From NCBI GenBank assembly GCA_025934485.1, contig JAICXX010000020.1, positions 1 to 55,166 on the forward strand: a DNA stretch of 55,166 bases. The letters run 5' to 3'. The notes beneath the pieces were generated by a model. The model saw only the letters and a list, made by a program, of their open reading frames with translations, searched no databases and was not told the origin of the DNA. The stretch comes from Chitinophagaceae bacterium (lineage in GTDB: Bacteria > Bacteroidota > Bacteroidia > Chitinophagales > Chitinophagaceae). This document shows positions 1-8,930 of the stretch, one piece after another; the first letter of the stretch is position 1, and every line of letters starts with the position of its first letter. The translations under genes were made by a program, and so were the position numbers.

Positions 1-483
1 CCCTGGCAACTGATGCCCGGAACCGCTCATGTGTTGGGTTTGAAGGTCAGCCGGCGTCACGATGACCGGGTCAACTTTTATAAAAGCACCAATGCGGCGG
101 CCAAATATTTGCGGGATCTGCACCGGGAGTTCGGCGACTGGCTGCTTGTGCTCGCTGCTTATAATGGTGGCCCCAGACCGGTATACCGGGCGATCCACAA
201 ATCGCATAGCCGTAATTTCTGGGCCCTGCAGAGCTATCTGCCGCGGGAATCACGCGAGCATGTCAAAAAATTCATTGCCACCACTTATTATTTCGAGGGA
301 AACGAAGGCCTCGACCAACCGCTACCCCGGCCGACAGCACCGGTGGAAGCATCGGACAATTTGCCGGTGCACACGGGTGTCCTGCCAGGGCAGGAAACCA
401 CCGATGAACGGTTCCATCGGCTGATGCGGGAGTCGGCGCAGTCGCTGAAACAGAGCAATGACCTTTTAGGCTTGGAGAATTAA
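1..483 (+). CDS. Lytic transglycosylase (SLT/MltD type), 3' part only
   Basis: The reading frame is open from the first base, so the gene starts outside the window; 160 residues are visible. The opening residues PWQLMPGTA match the conserved 'G-x-WQ-x-MPGTA' segment of SLT-domain lytic transglycosylases, and LVLAAYNGGP is the conserved AYN-GG motif that closes the active-site groove. Such enzymes cleave the MurNAc-GlcNAc bond of peptidoglycan to give 1,6-anhydro ends and act in the periplasm. The catalytic glutamate would lie upstream of the window. After the domain (about residue 100) comes a Pro-rich linker and a short tail with no LysM repeat. The family is clear; the exact Mlt class cannot be settled from the fragment. 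Confidence 0.85.
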   Translation, partial: PWQLMPGTAHVLGLKVSRRHDDRVNFYKSTNAAAKYLRDLHREFGDWLLVLAAYNGGPRPVYRAIHKSHSRNFWALQSYLPRESREHVKKFIATTYYFEGNEGLDQPLPRPTAPVEASDNLPVHTGVLPGQETTDERFHRLMRESAQSLKQSNDLLGLEN

Positions 484-506
484 TGTCAGTCCTTCGGACG
501 AAAACG

Positions 507-1589
507 CTACCGCGTTTTCTGTAATAGCTCATAATCGGTATAGCCTTTTGCTCCTGCCGTATAAAACGTCTTTAGATCCGGCTGATTCAGGGCGCTACGC
601 GCCGCGATGCGTTTATCAAGATCGGGGTTAGCCAGATATAGTTTTCCGAATGCGACCAGATCGGCGAAGCTGCCATGTAGGGCGGCTTCCGCCGTTTCAG
701 GGATAAGGCCGCTGCATTGGATGATGGTCCCATGGAAGGATTGCCGGATCACATGCAGGGTCTTTTGCGGGATCTTCGGTGATACCGCGAGATGCAAATA
801 GGCCAGCCCGAGCTTGTCCATTTCCTGTGCGAGATAATGATACATCGCATGTACTTCGCTCTCGGGATAGGGTTGCTGATCGTTGAATGTATTGAACGGA
901 GAGAAACGAATGCCCAATTTTCCGGCTCCGATGGCTTCGGCGATCCGTCCAGCCGTCTCGACCGCCAGCCGCGCGCGTCGTTCCATGCTGCCCCCGTATT
1001 CATCGGTGCGGCTATTGCTGTTCGGGTTCAGGAATTGCTCGATGAGATAGCCATTGGCGCCATGTAGTTCGACGCCATCGAAACCAGCGTCAATTGCGTT
1101 TCGGGCTGCTTTTACATGGACATCGATCAACTGGCCGACCTCCTGCGTGGTCAGGGCCCTGGGTACGGGGAATTCCTGCATCCCCGACCTATCCGTATAG
1201 ATCTGACCGGCTGCTCTGATAGCCGAAGGCCCGACCACCGTTGCACCTTCAGGAAGATTATCGGGATGGCCGATCCTACCGGTGTGCATCAACTGTAAAA
1301 ACGACTTGCTGTCGCCGGCCCGGATGCCGGCGGTAGTTTTCTTCCAGCCCGCTATTTGTTCCGCCGAGTAGATACCGGGGATGCGCGGGTAGCCCAATCC
1401 ATCCGGCGAGGGGGCGGTGCCTTCCGTGATGACCAACCCCGCGCCGTTGCGTTGCGTATAATATTCGGCCATCAAAGCATTGGGCAGATTGTCTATCGCC
1501 CGGCTCCTGGTCATGGGTGCCATGACCAGGTGATTTTTCAATTGTAACGATCCTTTAGAATAAGGCGACAACGTACGGTTCATGTTCAT
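507..1589 (-). CDS. Old yellow enzyme family alkene reductase (NemA-like)
   Basis: A 360-residue FMN-dependent flavoprotein of the OYE family, which reduces activated C=C bonds (enals, enones, nitro compounds) with NAD(P)H. Visible signatures are the N-terminal NHLVMAPMTRSRA barrel start, LMHTGRIGH near residue 100, and HGANGYL with His176/Asn179 as substrate-binding pair and Tyr181 as the likely proton donor. SRTDEYGGS follows at about 194. Its ATG overlaps the GH97 stop upstream (ATGA), so the two genes are translationally coupled. There is an in-frame second ATG two codons later. The natural substrate is unknown; coupling with a glycosidase may be only shared transcription. Confidence 0.92.
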   Translation of the reverse strand: MNMNRTLSPYSKGSLQLKNHLVMAPMTRSRAIDNLPNALMAEYYTQRNGAGLVITEGTAPSPDGLGYPRIPGIYSAEQIAGWKKTTAGIRAGDSKSFLQLMHTGRIGHPDNLPEGATVVGPSAIRAAGQIYTDRSGMQEFPVPRALTTQEVGQLIDVHVKAARNAIDAGFDGVELHGANGYLIEQFLNPNSNSRTDEYGGSMERRARLAVETAGRIAEAIGAGKLGIRFSPFNTFNDQQPYPESEVHAMYHYLAQEMDKLGLAYLHLAVSPKIPQKTLHVIRQSFHGTIIQCSGLIPETAEAALHGSFADLVAFGKLYLANPDLDKRIAARSALNQPDLKTFYTAGAKGYTDYELLQKTR

Positions 1590-3550
1590 AGTTTATGAAT
1601 GCGAGCCACCCAGCCGCCGCCACCATACAACTGTATCGGCAATTTATCGCCGGACTTGAACCGGATGGTCTCTTTTTTATAGTCCGTGGCATCGCGATCG
1701 GCATTCAAACCATCCTTGAAAACTACTGCCTCGTATTCGCCCGCGGGCAAAAAGGAACAATCGATGGTGAGGGACCGCGGCGTCCAATTCGTCATAGCGG
1801 CCACAAACCAGGTATCGCCTTTCCGCCGCGCCAGGGCGAGATATTCGCCTACCTTTCCATCGAGGGCAACGGTCTCGTCGAAGGTGGTGGGTATGCTGGT
1901 GATGAAATCGGTGCACTCCTGTTCCCGCATATAGATGGTAGGGTTATCGGCCAGCATCTGTAGCGGCGCTTCGAATACCACGTATTCGGCCAGCTGCGCA
2001 CAACGTGTTCCCTTGCTCATGGGATTGTCGTTGATCGGGCGGAAGGCAGCCTGCGTAGCATTGCGCATGGCGCCCGGTGTATAATCCATGGGACCCGCCA
2101 TCATGCGGATAAAGGGAATGGTCACCACGTATCGGGGCTGGTCCTCATCGGCCCATTTAAAATTCTCCAGTCCTTTGACGCCTTCGTAGCCGATGACATT
2201 GGGCCAGGTGCGTTGCAAGCCGGTGGGTTTGGAAGTGCCGTGGTAATCTACCATCAGCTTGTTCTCCGCGGCTTTTTTCGCGATCGCATAGTTCGAAGCG
2301 ATCGCAATCTGGTCGTCACGGTCGATGAAGTCGATCTTGAATCCTTTGACGCCCATGTTGGCATAGAACGGGAAAGCCGTATCCATTTGATGGGTAACGG
2401 CGTACCATGTCGCCCAAAGGATGACGCCCACACCCTTTGACTTGCCATAGTCGATGATCTCCTGCAGGTTTATCCTGGGCGAGATCTTCATCAGGTCGAG
2501 GTCGTTCGACCAGCCTTCGTCCATGATGATATAAGCCAGGTGATTAGCGGCGGCGAAATCGATGTAATATTTGTATGTGGGGGTATTGATACCCGCTTTG
2601 AAATCGACGTGGGAAACGTTCCAATTATTCCACCAATCCCAGGCCACCTGTCCGGGTTTGATCCAGCTTATGTCGCTGAGCTTAGGCGATGCCGCCAGTT
2701 TCTGGATGATGTCCTGGTCGAGCAGGTCTTTGTCCTGTTCGCTGATGACGATGACACGCCAGGGGAAATTCCGCATACCGGTGGTTTTCGCAATATAGTC
2801 GGCGCGGCTATCGGGGATATAATTGATGCTGTGCAATTGCGCGCTTAGCGGATAGGGAGCGTAGACTCCGCTGAGGCCTTTCCCGGAAGCGCTGAGATGC
2901 AGATACATGCCGGGATAGTCATCGAGATCGGCTTCCAGTACGGCGACTTTTTTATTATCACCGATGTCGACCAGCAGGGGCAGGAAGGCCAGCGAATCTT
3001 TTGGGAACTGAGAAAGATAGATCTCGTGATAAAGCGCTTCGAAGGAGGAATTGAAATTCTTGCCAGTGCGGAGGTCCCTTTGAATAGGGATGAAGGCCTT
3101 GTCGTCGTTCGCGAAATTGAAATTCGCTTCTTCGTTCTTTACGATGAGTTCGCCTTTTTTACTCGTCACGAAACGGTAGGCCACTGCGTCGTCGTAGGCG
3201 CGGAAGACGATGCTGTAGTCGCCCTGGCATTTAAGGGTGAGCTGGGTGTATTGATCCTTTATAGTCGACTTTTTGTAGTTGATGGGCGTGATCGTGGTAT
3301 TCACGTTTTCGGTTGCCGAGCCCAGGATTTTGGGCTGTTCGCCGAGGATCTCGCCGTCTTGCAACTGCAGGTTGATCTCCGAGGGAATGATCACCGGCTG
3401 ACCTTTATGGTCGACGGACCAGTGGACGTGTTCATCCACGACGATGTGGACGACGATGGTGCTATTGGGGGACCTCAGCTCGTATGTCTTGGGTTTAGGA
3501 GCGGCATAGGTCAGTAGGGGGACGATGAGTGCAAGGAAGCAAAGTTTCAT
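1586..3550 (-). CDS. Glycoside hydrolase family 97 protein (alpha-glycosidase)
   Basis: A 654-residue protein with a cleavable signal peptide (MKLCFLALIVPLLTYA), so it is periplasmic. It has the GH97 layout: N-terminal beta-sandwich (about 25-280), central (beta/alpha)8 barrel (about 290-560) and C-terminal beta domain ending in GGGGWVARI. The segment GFKIDFIDRDDQ near residue 405 has an Asp where retaining GH97 enzymes carry their nucleophile; inverting SusB-type enzymes lack it. That favours a retaining, alpha-galactosidase-like mechanism, which is inference. A TATATTTG -7 box sits 18 nt before the ATG. It is followed by the OYE gene with a 4-nt overlap. Confidence 0.93.
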   Translation of the reverse strand: MKLCFLALIVPLLTYAAPKPKTYELRSPNSTIVVHIVVDEHVHWSVDHKGQPVIIPSEINLQLQDGEILGEQPKILGSATENVNTTITPINYKKSTIKDQYTQLTLKCQGDYSIVFRAYDDAVAYRFVTSKKGELIVKNEEANFNFANDDKAFIPIQRDLRTGKNFNSSFEALYHEIYLSQFPKDSLAFLPLLVDIGDNKKVAVLEADLDDYPGMYLHLSASGKGLSGVYAPYPLSAQLHSINYIPDSRADYIAKTTGMRNFPWRVIVISEQDKDLLDQDIIQKLAASPKLSDISWIKPGQVAWDWWNNWNVSHVDFKAGINTPTYKYYIDFAAANHLAYIIMDEGWSNDLDLMKISPRINLQEIIDYGKSKGVGVILWATWYAVTHQMDTAFPFYANMGVKGFKIDFIDRDDQIAIASNYAIAKKAAENKLMVDYHGTSKPTGLQRTWPNVIGYEGVKGLENFKWADEDQPRYVVTIPFIRMMAGPMDYTPGAMRNATQAAFRPINDNPMSKGTRCAQLAEYVVFEAPLQMLADNPTIYMREQECTDFITSIPTTFDETVALDGKVGEYLALARRKGDTWFVAAMTNWTPRSLTIDCSFLPAGEYEAVVFKDGLNADRDATDYKKETIRFKSGDKLPIQLYGGGGWVARIHKL

Positions 3551-3568
3551 AATTGGCGATTAGGAGGC

Positions 3569-3576
3569 CAAATATA
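3569..3576 (-). promoter_or_regulatory. -7 promoter box for the GH97-OYE operon
   Basis: On the minus strand this reads TATATTTG, an exact match to the Bacteroidota -7 consensus TAnnTTTG, 18 nt before the GH97 ATG. Predicted from sequence only. Confidence 0.5.
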
Positions 3577-3607
3577 AGGGTGCGAGCGGTTCCGACATAG
3601 TACTATT

Positions 3608-4384
3608 TTAACTCAATACGATACCTTCTTTAAGGGCCTGGTTGTACCGGGTCTTATTAAAAGAATAGAGATGGGGGCTCCGGTGAGCGCCGATACTGCG
3701 TTTTTCGGACAGTTTATTCAGCAAGCCGAGGGCGATTAGCTTTTTGGGGAAATTGCTTACATCCAATTTTTTTCCCAGCAGGGTCTCGTACAGGGCACGG
3801 ATCTCGGTAAGGGTGAATTTCGCGGGCAGCAGGTTGTAGCCAATGGGATAGTGATATAGCTGAAGTCTCAATGTATGCATAGCTTCTTTGACCATCGCGT
3901 CGTGATCGAATTCCAACCGGGGCAGGCGGTCGATATCGAACCAGGCGGTTTCGGCACTGATAAAATCGGTGTGCAGCACGGTTTTGGAGAAATCGGTGAT
4001 CGCATAGAAGCCTACCGAAATGGTCTGATCGATGAGCCAGCTCTTTTTGCCGTCACGCAGGCCAGTGAGCTCGAACCACCTCGCCTCGTCAAATTTGCTG
4101 ATCTGGGCACGATCCGGATCGCCGAAGGTTTTAAACTGCTGCAGGAAGAGATTATCGACGCCGGTGCGTTCGCGGACGATCCGCGAAGCGGCCTGTCCAA
4201 GGGTCTCTGTCCGAAGGATATAGCCGCCGGGAAGACACCAGCCATTGACGAACCGATTGCGGATCAGCAGCAATTTAAGCTGTTGATCGTGATAACCGAA
4301 GATGGCGCAGTCGATGGAGACGTGGGGTACATAATACAAATGACCATTGAGCAGGAAATCGCGAAACTCGGCTTCGTTCTTCAT
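3608..4384 (-). CDS. Nudix-fold transcriptional regulator (NrtR/AraR-like)
   Basis: A 258-residue protein with an N-terminal Nudix fold (about 20-150) and a C-terminal winged-helix domain (about 165-250), the architecture of NrtR-type repressors. The Nudix box GGYILRTETLGQAASRIVRE keeps the GX5E start but replaces the REUxEE core with R-I-V-R-E-R, so pyrophosphatase activity is doubtful and ligand sensing is more likely. Members of this family in Bacteroidota (for example AraR) regulate sugar catabolism. It is divergent from the isomerase/GMC operon, and two 21-bp palindromes lie in the shared 99-bp gap; those are the obvious operators. Ligand unknown; sugar or ADP-ribose derivatives are possible. 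Confidence 0.85.
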   Translation of the reverse strand: MKNEAEFRDFLLNGHLYYVPHVSIDCAIFGYHDQQLKLLLIRNRFVNGWCLPGGYILRTETLGQAASRIVRERTGVDNLFLQQFKTFGDPDRAQISKFDEARWFELTGLRDGKKSWLIDQTISVGFYAITDFSKTVLHTDFISAETAWFDIDRLPRLEFDHDAMVKEAMHTLRLQLYHYPIGYNLLPAKFTLTEIRALYETLLGKKLDVSNFPKKLIALGLLNKLSEKRSIGAHRSPHLYSFNKTRYNQALKEGIVLS

Positions 4385-4405
4385 GTAGCAAAAGTAGCAA
4401 ACTTT

Positions 4406-4426
4406 ATTTGGTAAGTTCTACTAAAT
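4406..4426. promoter_or_regulatory. Operator palindrome 1 for the Nudix regulator
   Basis: ATTTGGTA, 5-nt spacer, TACTAAAT: an inverted repeat matching at 7 of 8 positions. It has the same layout as the copy at 4439 and lies 22 bp upstream of the regulator's start. Assignment to the regulator is inference from position. Confidence 0.6.
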
Positions 4427-4438
4427 AGACTTATCTTC

Positions 4439-4459
4439 ATCTAGTAATTTTTACTAAAT
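4439..4459. promoter_or_regulatory. Operator palindrome 2 for the Nudix regulator
   Basis: ATCTAGTA, 5-nt spacer, TACTAAAT: again 7 of 8 paired positions, with a right arm identical to copy 1. The two copies start 33 bp apart, close to three helical turns, so two dimers could sit on the same DNA face. It ends 24 bp before the isomerase ATG. Confidence 0.6.
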
Positions 4460-4483
4460 AACGATCTTCCTAAACTTCTTGCC

Positions 4484-5476
4484 ATGACAGCGAACAGGAG
4501 AGGCTTTATCCGTCAGGCCGCGATGGGTGCGGCGGGGATCGCGATCGCGGGGTCCCTACCCGAGCGACTGCTTGCCGATCGAAGCGATCTATTCTTCAAG
4601 ATCGCGGTTTCACAATTTTCATTTGCCAGCCAGTTCTGGACGAAGCAGCTCGATCCGCTGGACTTTCCGGCGAAATCAAAAGAGCTGGGGATAACGGGTC
4701 TGGACTATTGTTCCATGTTTTTTTCCGACAAGGCGCACGATGCCACCTGGCTGAACGAGCTGAAGAAGCGGGCGGTAGACGCCGGCAGCTATAATCTGCG
4801 GATCATGGTGGATGGAGAGGGCGTCCTGGGTGATCTCAACGAGGCCAGCAGGCTCAAGGCGGTAGAGAACCATTACAAATGGATCGACGCGGCGGCGGTA
4901 TTGGGTTGTCCGATGATCCGGGTAAATGTAGAAGGGGAAGGGGCGCCAGAGGCCGTGGCGACCGCCGCGGTCGACAGCCTTGGCAGGCTGATCGACTACG
5001 GAAGACAGCATGGCAATGTGGATGTGATCGTCGAGAATCATGTGGGCATCTCCTGTAACGGTGCCTGGCTTGCCGGTGTGATGAAGCAGCTGAACAGTCC
5101 GCATGGCGGTACGCTCGCCGATTTCGGGAATTTCTGTGTGAACCGGACCAAGCCGGAGACGCAGGATATCGCCGGGTATATGAAGACCAAATGTCTCGAA
5201 GAGTATGACCGTTATAAAGGGATTGCCGAATTAATGCCGTACGCTAAAGGCGTTCATGCGAAAACCCATGTATTCGATGCGGAGGGCAATGACCAGGAGA
5301 CGGATTTCTGTCGTATGTTCAGGATCATCAGGGAGTCTAATTTCACTGGATGGGTGAGTGTCGAGTATGAAGGCGGTTTGTTCAAAATGTATACGAAAGA
5401 CGCGAAGTACCTGGATGATTATGCCGGAACCACCGCCACTAAAAAACTCGTAGAAAAAGCCGGACTATGCAGCTAA
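4484..5476 (+). CDS. Tat-exported sugar phosphate isomerase/epimerase family protein
   Basis: A 330-residue protein with a twin-arginine signal (NRRGFIRQAAMGAAGIAIAG), followed by a xylose-isomerase-like TIM barrel (AP endonuclease 2 superfamily). Metal-site residues are plausible in IVENHVG (about 185), NFCVN and the C-terminal VSVEYEGG. It is the first gene of a three-gene operon with a GMC oxidoreductase and its small subunit, and overlaps the next gene by 10 nt. Exported barrels of this type next to sugar oxidoreductases are found in 3-keto-glycoside pathways, where they act as lyases or epimerases; that role here is inference. It does not act on a phosphorylated sugar if periplasmic. Confidence 0.85.
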   Translation: MTANRRGFIRQAAMGAAGIAIAGSLPERLLADRSDLFFKIAVSQFSFASQFWTKQLDPLDFPAKSKELGITGLDYCSMFFSDKAHDATWLNELKKRAVDAGSYNLRIMVDGEGVLGDLNEASRLKAVENHYKWIDAAAVLGCPMIRVNVEGEGAPEAVATAAVDSLGRLIDYGRQHGNVDVIVENHVGISCNGAWLAGVMKQLNSPHGGTLADFGNFCVNRTKPETQDIAGYMKTKCLEEYDRYKGIAELMPYAKGVHAKTHVFDAEGNDQETDFCRMFRIIRESNFTGWVSVEYEGGLFKMYTKDAKYLDDYAGTTATKKLVEKAGLCS

Positions 5477-7215
5477 TACAATCTTCAACCGTGTATGATG
5501 TGGTCATCATCGGCTCGGGAGCCGGTGGCGGCATGGCCGGTTACGTACTGGCGAATGCAGGCATCAAAGCGTTGATGCTCGAAGCGGGCCCCTTCTTTGA
5601 TCCGGCCAGGGACTCGCAGCAGTTGAAATGGTCGTATCAAAGTCCCCGCAGGGGTGGCAATGCCACGCGGGCGTTGGGGGATTTCGATGCAGCATATGGC
5701 GGCTGGCAGATCGACGGGGAGCCGTATACGCAAAAAGACGGATCGGAATTTCAGTGGTTTCGGGCCAGGATGCTTGGCGGGCGAACCAACCACTGGGCAC
5801 GTATCGCCTTGAGGATGGGTCCTAAGGATTTCAAATGCCGCACCAGTTATGGCGTCGGCGACGACTGGCCGGTCGCCTATGAGGAGATCAAGTCTTATTA
5901 CGATCGCGTGGACAAGCTCATCGGCGTATATGGTTCTATGGAAGGCCTGGAGAATGACCCCGACGGCATCTTTCTGCCGCCGCCCAAACCACGGCTCAAC
6001 GAGCTGTTCGTCAAAAAGGCGGCCAAAGGATTGGGCATTCCCGTGATCCCGGGACGTGGCGCCGTGATGACGGCACCGTTGCCGGGTAATACGGACAGGC
6101 AGGCCTGCTTTTTTTGTGGACAGTGCAACCGCAGCTGCAAGATCTATGGCGATTTCTCTTCGTCTTCCTGCCTGGTGATCCCGGCCATCAAGACCGGCAA
6201 TCTCACGGTGAAGACGGGCGCCGTGGTGCGGGAAATTCTCACCGATGCGAACGGGTTGGCTACGGGCGTCTCCTATATCGACAAAGACGACATGCAGGAA
6301 TACCGGGTAAAGGCCAAGGTCGTGATCCTGGCTGCGAGTACCTGCGAGTCCGCACGGATATTACTGAATTCAAAGTCATCCTTTCACCCGAATGGACTGG
6401 CCAATGGCAGTAACGCCGTGGGCAAATATCTGCATGACAGTACGCAGGGCGGTGGCGCGGCCATGCTGCCGCAGTTGTTGGGAAGACCGCGGTTCAATGA
6501 GGATGGAGTGGGCAGTCTGCATCTCTATGCCCCCTGGTGGCTTGACAATAAGAAACTGGATTTTCCGCGGGGGTATCACCTCGAAGTCTTTGGCGGCATG
6601 TGGATGCCCAGCTATGGGGGTTATTTTGGATTCGAAGGGCAGATCGTCCCGTATCTCAACGGGTATCTACCCGGACCCGATGGAAAGCCAAAGGATGGCG
6701 GCGGTTATGGGTTTTCGTTAAAAGAGGATTATCGCCGGTTCTATGGCACCATGGCAGGTGTAGGCTGTCATGGAACGGCTACTGCGCGGGAAGACAACTA
6801 TTGCGAGATCGATCCCGGCGTGGTCGACAAATACGGTATCCCGGTCCTGCGTTTCCGGTATAAATGGACGTCAGACGAGATCAACCAGGCTAAGCATATG
6901 CAGGAGACTTCGATGGCCATCGTCAAAGCGATGGGCGGTATCTCGCTGGTGCCGCCTGCTGGTCCGGAGACCAACTATGGACTGGACAAGCCGGGCAAAG
7001 GCATCCATGAGGTAGGCACGGTGCGGATGGGCGATGACCCCAAAAAAGCGCCGCTCAACCAGTGGGGGCAGGCGCATGACTGCAAAAACCTCTTTGTTAC
7101 CGATGGGTCGGTATTCACACAACAGTCTGAGAAGAACCCTACCCTGACCATCCTGGCCTTGTCGATGCGCACCACCGAATACCTGATCCAGCAACGGAAA
7201 CAATTAAACATTTGA
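5467..7215 (+). CDS. GMC family oxidoreductase, probable glycoside 3-dehydrogenase large subunit
   Basis: A 582-residue FAD enzyme. The dinucleotide motif GSGAGGGMAG is at residues 16-25; the C-terminal GMC domain shows GIHEVGTVRMG and KNPTLTI. A Cys cluster CFFCGQCNRSC (about 214-224) is typical of membrane or periplasmic sugar dehydrogenases paired with subunit 3. There is no signal peptide; export would rely on the Tat signal of the partner at 7220. The family oxidises sugar hydroxyls, often at C3, and passes electrons to cytochromes; no cytochrome gene is adjacent. The start is fixed by the 10-nt overlap with the upstream gene. Confidence 0.9.
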   Translation: MQLIQSSTVYDVVIIGSGAGGGMAGYVLANAGIKALMLEAGPFFDPARDSQQLKWSYQSPRRGGNATRALGDFDAAYGGWQIDGEPYTQKDGSEFQWFRARMLGGRTNHWARIALRMGPKDFKCRTSYGVGDDWPVAYEEIKSYYDRVDKLIGVYGSMEGLENDPDGIFLPPPKPRLNELFVKKAAKGLGIPVIPGRGAVMTAPLPGNTDRQACFFCGQCNRSCKIYGDFSSSSCLVIPAIKTGNLTVKTGAVVREILTDANGLATGVSYIDKDDMQEYRVKAKVVILAASTCESARILLNSKSSFHPNGLANGSNAVGKYLHDSTQGGGAAMLPQLLGRPRFNEDGVGSLHLYAPWWLDNKKLDFPRGYHLEVFGGMWMPSYGGYFGFEGQIVPYLNGYLPGPDGKPKDGGGYGFSLKEDYRRFYGTMAGVGCHGTATAREDNYCEIDPGVVDKYGIPVLRFRYKWTSDEINQAKHMQETSMAIVKAMGGISLVPPAGPETNYGLDKPGKGIHEVGTVRMGDDPKKAPLNQWGQAHDCKNLFVTDGSVFTQQSEKNPTLTILALSMRTTEYLIQQRKQLNI

Positions 7216-7219
7216 TCGT

Positions 7220-7843
7220 ATGAACAGAAGAGATAGCTTGCGATTACTGGGCATCGGCACCCTTTCCGCAGGGTCGCTGCTGGAAGGATGCCAGACCAAA
7301 CCGGCGCCGCTTGCCGATGCGTCTCAGGTAGCCGCCGACACCATGGGGCGGCAAGAATTCGAGATCGCCCGGGATAAGGAACTGGCCGCGGCCCACTTTT
7401 TCGATGCGCATGAAATGGCTACGATCACGCTGATCGCCGATCTCATCCTGCCGCGCGATGCCAAGAGCGGCAGCGCCACGGATGCAGGTGTTCCGGCCTT
7501 TATCGAATTCATCGTCAAGGACGAGCCGATACATCAGCTGCCGATGCGCGGGGGCTTGCGTTGGCTGGACATCCAATGTCTGAACCGCTTTGGCAAAGAT
7601 TTTATCGGCAGTACGCCCGATCAACGGGTTGTCCTGCTCAACGAGATCGCCTATCCGATGAAGGCCAGGCCCGGGATGCAGCAGGGGGTGGTCTTTTTCA
7701 ACAAGATCAGGGACCTCACGGCGATAGGCTTTTTTACCAGCAAGATGGGGATCGAAGACCTGGGCTATAAAGGCAATAGCCCGGGGAAATGGGAAGGCGT
7801 ACCACCGGAAGTGCTGAAACAATATGGATTGGAGAACGTATAA
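7220..7843 (+). CDS. Gluconate 2-dehydrogenase subunit 3 family protein
   Basis: A 207-residue small subunit beginning with a twin-arginine signal (MNRRDSLRLLG) that ends in a lipobox-like LLEGC, so it is probably a Tat-exported lipoprotein. The body (about 55-200) contains the subunit-3 hallmarks: ATITLIADLILPRD, GVPAFIEFIVKD and a C-terminal YKGNSPGKWEGVP. These subunits bind the GMC large subunit and escort it through Tat. It starts 4 nt after the GMC stop, so the two are co-expressed. Converges with the unknown gene at 7853 with a 9-nt gap. Confidence 0.9.
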   Translation: MNRRDSLRLLGIGTLSAGSLLEGCQTKPAPLADASQVAADTMGRQEFEIARDKELAAAHFFDAHEMATITLIADLILPRDAKSGSATDAGVPAFIEFIVKDEPIHQLPMRGGLRWLDIQCLNRFGKDFIGSTPDQRVVLLNEIAYPMKARPGMQQGVVFFNKIRDLTAIGFFTSKMGIEDLGYKGNSPGKWEGVPPEVLKQYGLENV

Positions 7844-7852
7844 GACCGGTAA

Positions 7853-8920
7853 TTATTCGGTTACGTCGCCGGAACTAGCATCGAGCCGAAAAAGCCGCAG
7901 TGTCCTGGAGATATTTTCACTCACCGCTGTAATACCCGCCATACTCGCCGCCGGTCCCAGCGGGGTAAAAAAGGGCACCCACACCTTATGACTACGATAT
8001 TCATTGGATCCCAATACATAAAACTGATGATGAACACGCAGGACCGGGAACAGATTTCCATCCATCATCACGAAAGCCTGAGTGCCGTCGCAGAATCCCC
8101 AGGCCGTGTGCGTATAAACAAAATGTCCACTCCCATCCGGTACGCTCAATGTAAGGTCCGAGCCCTTATCTTTCGATAGCTCATACTGGGTAACTGAGGG
8201 CCGATTGCTTCTGAATTCGTCTACGCTGGTATACACACCTTTGGCGAGAACGGTGGCTGTATCCATGGCATAGTTAAATCGCACCCGGCAAAAAGAGTCG
8301 ATCTGTTCATAAGTTACCGTTCGTTTGGCTATTACATCGACATCCAGATCATGGGAGGCCAGTTTATCCATGAATAGAGAGATCAGGCCGGGCACTACAC
8401 GCCTCGTCGCATAGGCCGCAGTCTCACCAGTACCGATCACCACAGTGTCCAGGTAGGTGATTGGGACATATCCGCCGTGTACTTGTGCATAGGCTTCGAA
8501 TCGGAAAGAAACATCCCACGCCGATTTATTGCTCCATTCCGAGCGGTGATCCGATCTATTGGAGACCCAAAGATTTTTGATTATAACCAGGAGATGGTAC
8601 CCACCTTTCGGATAGGTATAACCGGCATTGAGATAGGCAGATACCTGTGCGGCCACCGGAAGATGAAAACGAATATCCTCCTGAAATTTGGGTTCTGTGC
8701 CTACAATGCCTAGCCTAGAGGTATCGTGTCTATAGTCGATGACGCGGATGGTATCAAAAAGCACCGGATAGCCCAATACAGTGTTTTTGTCTAATGGAAG
8801 CGAGGCACGGACGATACTGCATTTCTTTTGAATAAATCGCTGTACCGCATCGCTATCTTGTTGGGCCAGTGTATGCAGCATGGAACCCATTAGCAGAATA
8901 GTAAGGTTCAGATATTTCAT
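7853..8920 (-). CDS. Secreted protein of unknown function
   Basis: 355 residues with an N-terminal signal peptide (MKYLNLTILLMGSMLHTLAQ). I do not recognise a family. The sequence is rich in beta-strand-like segments and has a DSFCRVRFNYAMDT stretch near residue 210, but no metal-binding or catalytic motif stands out. It follows the metallophosphoesterase gene on the same strand with a 10-nt gap, so the two are probably one transcript. It is most likely a periplasmic or surface protein; the function is open. Confidence 0.75.
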   Translation of the reverse strand: MKYLNLTILLMGSMLHTLAQQDSDAVQRFIQKKCSIVRASLPLDKNTVLGYPVLFDTIRVIDYRHDTSRLGIVGTEPKFQEDIRFHLPVAAQVSAYLNAGYTYPKGGYHLLVIIKNLWVSNRSDHRSEWSNKSAWDVSFRFEAYAQVHGGYVPITYLDTVVIGTGETAAYATRRVVPGLISLFMDKLASHDLDVDVIAKRTVTYEQIDSFCRVRFNYAMDTATVLAKGVYTSVDEFRSNRPSVTQYELSKDKGSDLTLSVPDGSGHFVYTHTAWGFCDGTQAFVMMDGNLFPVLRVHHQFYVLGSNEYRSHKVWVPFFTPLGPAASMAGITAVSENISRTLRLFRLDASSGDVTE

Positions 8921-8930
8921 TTGATAGGGG

